Below, in pieces: positions 57,390 to 64,000 of a stretch of DNA of 64,000 nt. This DNA comes from Chrysaora quinquecirrha. Taxonomy: Eukaryota > Cnidaria > Scyphozoa > Semaeostomeae > Pelagiidae. Each line of letters begins with the position of its first letter. Positions within the stretch are counted from its first letter, which is position 1. Made by a program: the position numbers and the translations under genes. The notes below the pieces were generated by a model. The model had not been told where the DNA came from. It searched no databases and was given only the letters and a program-made list of their open reading frames with translations. Where the stretch lies: contig JACTAT010000056.1 of NCBI GenBank assembly GCA_014526335.1, forward strand, positions 594,968 through 658,967. Direction: 5' to 3'.

Positions 57390-58725
57390 CTGTAAAGACG
57401 ACAAAAGAAAGTAGGAAAATGCAATAATAATATCAAAGCCAGATTAGGCCAGGATTTCTAATAAATCAAACAGGACTTGAAAACCAACAACGTCAAAAAC
57501 AGAAGCGTGGTCAACTTCTTAACTCGGTTACTTCAAATGAACAAGAATGTGAATAAAAGTCGCTTGATTTTTCGACTTTTTTCAGATAACAAAGCCACAG
57601 ATAGCCTATCAAAATTTAGATATTCACAATGGTTTGATGAGCGTTCAAAATAGCTAATCTGTTGACATATAGAGCTGAGCCTAGGCTTGGGTTTCCGCGA
57701 TATCGTATCACGTTTTCAGAACCCAGCTCACACCTTGCTCATCAAGCAGGCTTCAACTATCAACGTAAATAAAACCAAATTTAATATACTTTTTTATTAG
57801 ATTATTCCTTACGACAGTCGGATTTATAATCAGCAGTTTGCTGTTCTGTAAACACAATTTACAGTTCTCATTCCGGGGAAGCATGACGAGAAAGCCCTAC
57901 GCCAAAGTGAATTTTGTCAACACTTGTAGTTTTGGTTTTTGCGCCAAATTAAAACCTAGCCGCAGTCAATTAAGCAAGCGCTGGGTTGGGACTGAAAAAC
58001 ATTGAATCAAAATGGTTTTAAAAAACATAAAAACAGTAGAGTAGTAATATTATTCATGCAGACGTGATATACCTTTGATGTTGCGGTGGCCACGGGATTA
58101 TTTTTTTCGATGAGAACATTGGTGACTTGTACAGCGAGATATTCATTATTCAACATCGACCACGCTCCTTTTACAACACATGTTTGACGCTGATCGCTGA
58201 ACGTTTTCAAATGAGGATCACCAAAAAGCCCACAATGTCGTGATTCTTCAAACGTCCCTTTGTAAACACAGTGATCATTGAGGTTAGGCCCGTTTTTATT
58301 ATTCTGCTTAGACCCAGGTGATCCTTTATCGTTCCCATCTTGGTTATTAGGCCATGAATTTAATGGCGAACCTGTGGTAAAATCGCTTGGATTTTGTTTC
58401 AAAATATGGGAGCAATTAAAATGCCTGTACTGCCATACTGTTCCTGTGTGAAGAGCAGTTGTAAATAAGTCTAGACTACAATTCTTTTTCGCTCTTAGGT
58501 CTTTCAAGCAGTTTAGAGTAACTTGAATTTGACTACAATATCTATACACGTTTTTATTTTTCTTGTAATCTTCAGTCGCTTTAGAGTGAGGTGAACATGT
58601 ACATTCTTTCCGATTATTTCCCCCAAAACCTCCATCCAAAAATCCAAATGGGCTAACGAGGATAAGCATCTGAAAAATAGTGACTGTTAAAATCCAAATT
58701 GTTCCTATTGTCTTCATATCCGGGT
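56691..58725 (-). CDS. RGM: repulsive guidance molecule / hemojuvelin family protein
   Basis: Two coding exons (58717-58073 and 57389-56691) give 447 residues, the usual RGM length. Order: signal peptide (about 1-22), N-terminal Cys-rich RGM region with Asn-X-Ser/Thr sites, then CGLFGDPHLKTF (162-173) with the GDPH autocleavage site at 166-169. The partial von Willebrand factor D-like C-terminal region follows, ending in a hydrophobic tail (LLVFVIPILTCLLHNFVF) typical of a GPI-anchor signal. RGMs are cell-surface BMP co-receptors and neogenin ligands. The RGD motif of vertebrate RGMa was not seen. The ATG at 58717 lies 9 nt after a likely 3' splice site (TTGCCTTTAG), so a 5' UTR exon probably lies upstream. 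Frame, splice phases and cysteines look intact. Confidence 0.93.
58073..58725 (-). CDS. RGM: RGM exon with signal peptide, RGM_N region and GDPH site
   Basis: The exon begins at 58725 after the acceptor CCTTTAG. Coding starts MKTIGTIWILTVTIFQMLIL at 58717. The Cys-rich stretch KECTC ... NCS ... CSHIL is followed by a low-complexity Asn/Gly/Lys linker (about 112-148) and then the GDPH segment. Ends TATSK in phase 0 at donor GTATAT. Confidence 0.92.
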
Positions 58726-59450
58726 CTAAAGGCAAGGAGAAAAAGCTCCTCAAAGATTAGAAATTCATTTATCCTTCAGTAAAAAGCATGTAATTTGATG
58801 TATTGTTAACACTGCGACAGTTAATCGACAAATCCAGAACTCAAGTACCAGCGATCCTGTTAAAATCTTGTTCCGCTAAGCATCTGTTGTAATTTTAATA
58901 TCATTCGATCTTATTTAAATCTAAAACCCATCCATAACAACGCTGGTGTGGATAAACTGCTGTAAAATCATCGAATAGTGACAATAAAGTGTGTTTTGTA
59001 GTTGATATTTCTTTTACTATGTTGGTTTGCCTGTATTTCATCAAATCTTCGGTTTGCACATCCTTCACAGCTCCGTTTGCGTGTAGAAATAAATTCGTCA
59101 ACAACTTTCTCGCCGATCAATCAAACCTGTCAGGGTTAAACACAGCATAAATAGCTGACAACCGCACAAAACACCAAAGATTGATTCAAAATGATTTCAT
59201 AAATTACCAAATAGTCCTCTACTTTGTTCGTTGACGAAGAAACTAATTTTGATCATGAAAGCACGGCCATTATTTCCTCGCTAATTCCCTTTGAATGTTA
59301 CTCGATCAACGTGAAACTCTGACTGGGCCGACACTACAGGATTTTACGGTTTTGGTCAAAACGTCCCAGCATGAAGGAACCCCCGTTGCGCTTATCAACT
59401 CGCCTTTGAAATTGCGCGCTGGTTCTTCTTTCTTCTTCTTTACATTTCCA
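58726..59450. other. upstream flank of RGM, possible 5' UTR exon not located
   Basis: A minus-strand open frame at 59104-58901 shows no recognisable domain and is treated as chance. The acceptor at 58726 implies an upstream noncoding exon, but no donor could be chosen with confidence. Confidence 0.3.
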
Positions 59451-59451
59451 A

Positions 59452-59790
59452 TACTATTGTATCATAATGTTTTTCACGACTCTCTTCCACCCATCTCTAT
59501 CATCAGCCATCATTTTAAGTTCTGTTATTGCTGATTCATCATTGATTTTTATGTTTAGTGGTTTGATGTCATGTTCAATCTTTTTCAGCCATGTTAGAGG
59601 TGGTCTTCCAACTTTCCTTTTTGCAGGTTTCAAGCATTCTTGTAGAGCTTTCCTTGCAGGTGTTTCATCTTTCATTCTTAGTACATGACCGAGCCAGGTT
59701 AGTCTTCTTCTTTTGATTTTGATGCTCCATGGTTCAGAGTTAGATTTTTCATATAACTTTTCATTCGCTGGTTCGTCAACAATTATTCCG
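59452..59790 (-). mobile_element. 3' remnant of a second LINE (RT C-terminal tail)
   Basis: Minus-strand frame with RRRLTWLGHVLRM, KRKVGRPPLTWLKKIEHDI and DRDGWKRVVKN, the typical tail of endonuclease-reverse transcriptase ORFs. Only about 110 codons are present; the catalytic RT core is absent. Not the same family as the LINE at 21852-23465. Confidence 0.82.
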
Positions 59791-59894
59791 ATGTCATACT
59801 AAGAACTTAATTCTGATTGGTTGATTTTTCTAGACAATAAGAATTCTTTAAAAGCTCTTTTGTTCATATGCAAATAAGACGAATCGCTAGAACA

Positions 59895-60560
59895 TTAATA
59901 TTTTACCCGCCATTTGAATAGCCTTCTATACAAACATCGTCTTTTTTTCAAAGCAGCTTTGCGATGGCGATGGGAGATAAAGCAGCGACCAGTATGAGGC
60001 AGGTAATGTGCGGTCATCGTGAACCGTTGAATTCTAAGAACTCCAACTGCGCAATGGAAATGATACAACGCAGTCATTAACCATGAGTTTTATTTTCATA
60101 TGGGCGAATAAAAACATAAGAATTCCTTATGATGAAATGTTATTGTAAGGCGGTCTGGAATCCTTGCGTGAAATTATTCCAGAACTGTGCCTTATTTTTC
60201 TAGTCCATTTCTTCAAGGTTGGATTTTCCTCAGGAATTGACATTCTAAACATTATCAACAGCTGACTGTAAAACATTTAACTTGTCTAACCTTAAAGTCT
60301 ATTATGGTGACCTTATGTGGTGTCCTCAATTCTTTGAAATCGCCAAGAATTCGATTATTATTATTTCAGTGGTTGCAATTTGTCAGCAATTGTAAAAGCA
60401 GCTGATTGACACCATTTGATCGCATATATCACGCCCTCTGGCTTATACGCCACCGGAGTGACATTTGCGCAGGCGTCATTCGACGTTTCATTCATCCAGT
60501 GAGCGAGTTGATGCACAAGAAGCATGTAAACACAACTTGAAAGAATCTACGTCGACATGG
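59895..60560. other. intergenic, no gene seen
   Basis: A 60-codon minus frame (60077-59895) has no known motif. Nothing else stands out. Confidence 0.35.
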
Positions 60561-60567
60561 TAGATCA

Positions 60568-60954
60568 GGATCATTATCATCATTATTATGATGAGGATGA
60601 TAATGATGATGTTGCTAATGATCCTAATCATCATGTTGTTAATTAGCATCATCATCGTTGTCATCATCAACATCATCATCTTCATCATCATCATCATCAT
60701 TATTATTACTATTATCATCATGACCAACATTGTGATCATCATGATCATCATCATGATTATCATTATCATTATTATCATGATATCCTTCTTCGTCTTCTTT
60801 ACCAACACCATTATCATCATCATCGGTGACATAGTCATTAGCGTGAAGCGTAATCGTCGATAATCTCTATCGTCATCATCATCATTATCGTCATTAACAT
60901 CATAATCATCATAATCATCATCATGATTATCATCATCATTATTATCATTATGAT

Positions 60955-60986
<32 letters not shown>

Positions 60987-61197
60987 CTAACATCATAATC
61001 ACCATGATTACCATCATTATTATCATCATCATTATTATCATCATCATTATTATCATCATGATAATCATCAATCATTATCATGACATCGTTATCATGATCA
61101 TCATCCTCGTCATCTTCAACATCATCATCATCATCGGCATCAGCAACGTCATCATACAGGATCATTGGCGTGCGTAATCGCCAGTAATCACCATCGC

Positions 61198-61246
<49 letters not shown>

Positions 61247-61380
61247 GGCATCAGCATCGTCATCACCCATGATCATTGGCGTGCGTAATCGCCAGTAATC
61301 ACCATCGTCATCATCATCATTATCATCATCATCATCGGCATCAGTTTCGTCATCATCTGTTATCGTCCTCACTATCATCA
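60568..61380. repeat. ATC microsatellite block with repeated non-microsatellite spacers
   Basis: ATC triplets dominate 800 bp. Two copies of GATCATTGGCGTGCGTAATC plus the following 15 bp occur at about 61160 and 61271, and a diverged relative (TAGTCATTAGCGTGAAGCGT) at about 60834. The array therefore also grew by larger duplications. Long Asp-rich frames are artefacts. Confidence 0.95.
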
Positions 61381-61682
61381 TGGTAAAAGCTTCTGATTAC
61401 AAAATGAATAACGGATGATTAAAATAGCATTTCGTGCTGCATTTTCATCTTCCAACCGATCATGTTTATACCAGAATGTAATCATAATATGAAACACAAA
61501 CAACAATTAAGCATGAAATTGAAAAGCGCCATGAAAAAACGTGATCAATTATTGTGATTGTGACGGGGAAAAATTTATCGTTCGATTCAGGTCCACATCT
61601 AAAGTATTGTCGCCAATTTTTAACCTGGGTTACAAAATAAAAATGTATGTATGCATGTATTATTCGGGGAGCAACCTTTCTT

Positions 61683-61991
61683 CCCGGGGGGGTACTTCAT
61701 TGTTCAAGAGACTAGACGTGCCGCCCAGTTTTTCCAAACCCACCCATGTCTACCGATAAATTCTGTTTTTCTTGGTACCCATGTATAGAACAAACAACGA
61801 AATTTTTTACCTATTTGTACCAATATCTCAAATTTTAATGCATGTCTAAAATGTTATATATATATTTTGGTACCCATGTATAGAGATTCTTTACGAAAAC
61901 CAACCCATGGGTAGGGAAATTGGCGCTGAAAAAGTTACCCATTTGGGCGGCACGTCTAGTATATTGAACAATAGAAGTACCCCCCCCCGGG
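61683..61991. mobile_element. MITE with CCCGGGGGGGTACTTC ends
   Basis: Left CCCGGGGGGGTACTTCATTG, right AGAAGTACCCCCCCCCGGGC, inner AGACGTGCCGCCCA/GGGCGGCACGTCT and TTGTTCAA/TTGAACAA inverted. About 309 bp; related to 7852-8221. Confidence 0.78.
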
Positions 61992-63890
61992 CCTTTCTTG
62001 TCATCTTGGTTGGTTCACAAGCTAAATTAGGCCTTATTTAATAGTGACTGTTTTCATTCTAATTAGTTTAATTTAGTGGACAGTAATTATGAATTTTTAT
62101 TTTTTGTTTTTTGGTAATTTGATTACCTTTCTTTTCTTTACTTGTTATAGATATAATCATCATTAAAATGTAGATCTTAATTTTAAGTTGTTTTATGTTA
62201 TCTATTTAATTAATAGCATAAGTTCTAGATATATTCAATTCTAGAAAATATAGATTACAAAATCAATGTTTGATAATCGTTATCCAAAATTCAATTTTGT
62301 TATTAAAATAAAGTTGAATTTGAACTGTTTCAGAAAAGAAGGACTTTTAAGACGGAGGACCTTGTCAAACAATAAAGCTTATTAAATTTGTCATTGTTGA
62401 TAACATTTCGGTGTCCTCAACCATTGTTAAAGCGGTTTTAGCCATTTCTGGGTGAACTACAGACATTTTTTTACATGAGTCCTGTCTAGTTATCGTTATT
62501 GTTGAGCTGCCCTGAGATGGACATCCAGACTCGACTCAACAACATAATTTCGTGTCTTGAATTCTTGCTTCTTTCCTTTTGGTTGCCATGGTTGCGATTA
62601 ATGTAACCAGTGTTGATGCGATGGGCCTAAGACTACTTCTTATTAAAAAATGGAGCAGCATAAAGTTAAAGAATGCTTTGCCAATTTTCAAAACCGGTTG
62701 AAAATTTTGTCTTTCACTCATATCTCTTGCTTTTAGCTATATTGGTCCAGGCTTTCCTGAAAAGCTCGGGCAAATGCACCACATCCTTGCTTGAATCGCT
62801 GTATTGCAGTAGATGAGCCTCGATTCCAAAAGCGACCGAGATGCGCGTTGACCCCATAGTTCTGCAATCTGTTAGCGTCCTTCCATGGGTATTGTGGACA
62901 CGATTTGAGTAGATAATAAAATATGTGTATTGTATAGCTTTTTTATAAATGAATAAATCTTACTTGCTGCCTGCTTGTCTTTATTTCAATCGTGTTTATC
63001 TGCTTCATCGCTCTCTCCCCTTGCTTGATTCTTGACCGTTTGTCTTGGCCTACTTTCGAAAAGTTACGCGCTCTAAAGTTTTGGCCTGAGAACTAGACTA
63101 GTCCCCAGACCGACGCAGCCTCCCAAAGACTCTCATCCACTAGAATTTGAATGGGAATGCAGTCGACCGCAAATTCTATTGAGGTCTTTCGTACAGGGCG
63201 CGAAACATTCTACTGCGGGGGCGCTTTAGAAAACAATGAAAGATGAACAATCGACCTCAGAAAATCTTTGACATATCCAGGGGGTAATGTTAAGCCAAAA
63301 AACTCGGTTTTAAAAATGGCGACAAGGAGAAGACAACGGAGGGGCAAAGACGAGTGGGAATCTTTCAAGGAAGCACCAGACTAGACAGACCTCCTGAGAC
63401 TTTCGATGTATTGTTAGCTAATCAGCAGAAAACAATAATCTACAGCACAATTATTTCTTCCATTATGGTTGGAGCACGGCTCTGGGGCTCGATTTCATTT
63501 ATTAATAACATTCCATGGGCATTGAGGCCACGCACATCCACAGGCCGTTTTGGGGAAGAAAACCCTTTCTCTGCCTTTATGCTAAAAAGAAATGACTCCC
63601 AATGAGAAATCTGCATGAGGAATACAAGTTATTATTGAATGAATACCTAAATATGAACCAGAGAGGAAAAACTGCTGCTATTATTCTGTTATTTTTATTA
63701 TGGACGATTGATGTCTGGTAGCAAACGAGGAAGTCCAAACTAACAGCCACAAGTACAATGAAAGGACACAGCAAAACAGAAACAACAGATAAATTACAGA
63801 ACAAAATAACCTAGGCCTAGGCCTAGTTCACAGGCCTAGAACAGAAGTTGCAGGCTGGCTGTTTGTTATGGCATGATGGGAATGAAAACA
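61992..63890. other. intergenic, no gene confidently seen
   Basis: AT-rich. A short ATG frame at 63315 (MATRRRQRRGKDEWESFKEA) runs only 22 codons and has no suitable donor. It could be the start of a gene to the right, but nothing supports that. Confidence 0.35.
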
Positions 63891-63894
63891 TTCA

Positions 63895-64000
63895 CGTTTT
63901 ATTATAAGAAACCTATTTTTAAGAAACCTTAGTTAAGTAACTACACGTTTTTTATAAGAACAACCTTTACACCTTTTATTTTATAAGAAACCTAGCTCCT
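63895..64000. mobile_element. TATAAGAAAC-ended element, cut by window edge
   Basis: CACGTTTTATTATAAGAAAC then CACGTTTTTTATAAGAACAA then TTTATTTTATAAGAAACC: repeated element ends near the window border. Confidence 0.5.

Noticed and set aside
60488..61381. Asp-rich 297-codon minus-strand frame
   Set aside because: Read-through of ATC/GAT microsatellite; no non-repeat domain.
63315..63383. Short basic frame starting MATRRRQRRG
   Set aside because: Only 22 codons with no donor site; insufficient to call a first exon.

Overview
The window is animal (metazoan) nuclear DNA: genes are split by GT-AG introns, coding density is low, the sequence is AT-rich, and most of it is repeats (tRNA-derived SINEs, a LINE, many terminal-inverted-repeat elements, trinucleotide arrays and a large satellite). 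An invertebrate is most likely. A single compact repulsive-guidance-molecule (RGM) gene and a secreted thrombospondin-repeat gene beside many foldback repeats would fit an anthozoan such as a coral or sea anemone, but that placement is inference. No prokaryotic or viral gene organisation is visible.

Layout. (1) 0.8-16.4 kb, minus strand: a secreted protein with a signal-peptide exon, five thrombospondin type-1 (TSP1) exons all in phase 1-1, and a large unrecognised C-terminal region; its 3' end lies beyond the left edge. One TSP1 exon carries a 1-nt frame disruption, and a 25-nt microexon is needed to keep frame. Its introns are packed with MITEs, foldbacks, SINEs and a GAT array. (2) 16.4-21.8 kb: repeats only. 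(3) 21.85-23.46 kb, minus strand: a 5'-truncated LINE with one frameshift. (4) 23.8-30.1 kb, plus strand: a four-exon gene for a 552-residue Cys-rich protein with a class I methyltransferase-like glycine motif. Its 316-nt exon 2 is present twice by tandem duplication, in a phase arrangement that forbids using both copies. (5) 30.1-36.6 kb: intergenic, with inverted-repeat elements and GAT arrays, one array interrupted by a hAT-like MITE. (6) 36.60-46.16 kb: about 177 copies of a 54-bp satellite with sub-domains and higher-order repeats. (7) 46.2-52.3 kb: repeats, no gene. (8) 52.35-55.04 kb: a giant inverted repeat whose outer arms are a GGGGAACGNC minisatellite, resembling a Foldback transposon. 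(9) 56.7-58.7 kb, minus strand: an intact two-exon RGM/hemojuvelin-family gene. (10) 58.8-64 kb: a LINE 3' remnant, ATC microsatellites and MITEs.

The three host genes are unrelated in function. Two encode secreted or surface proteins (TSP1 protein, RGM co-receptor) and one a probably intracellular methyltransferase-like protein. Exon boundaries were read by eye from splice sites and phase; no database search was possible. Most long open frames in the 36-46 kb and 52-55 kb blocks come from repeat periodicity and are not annotated as genes.
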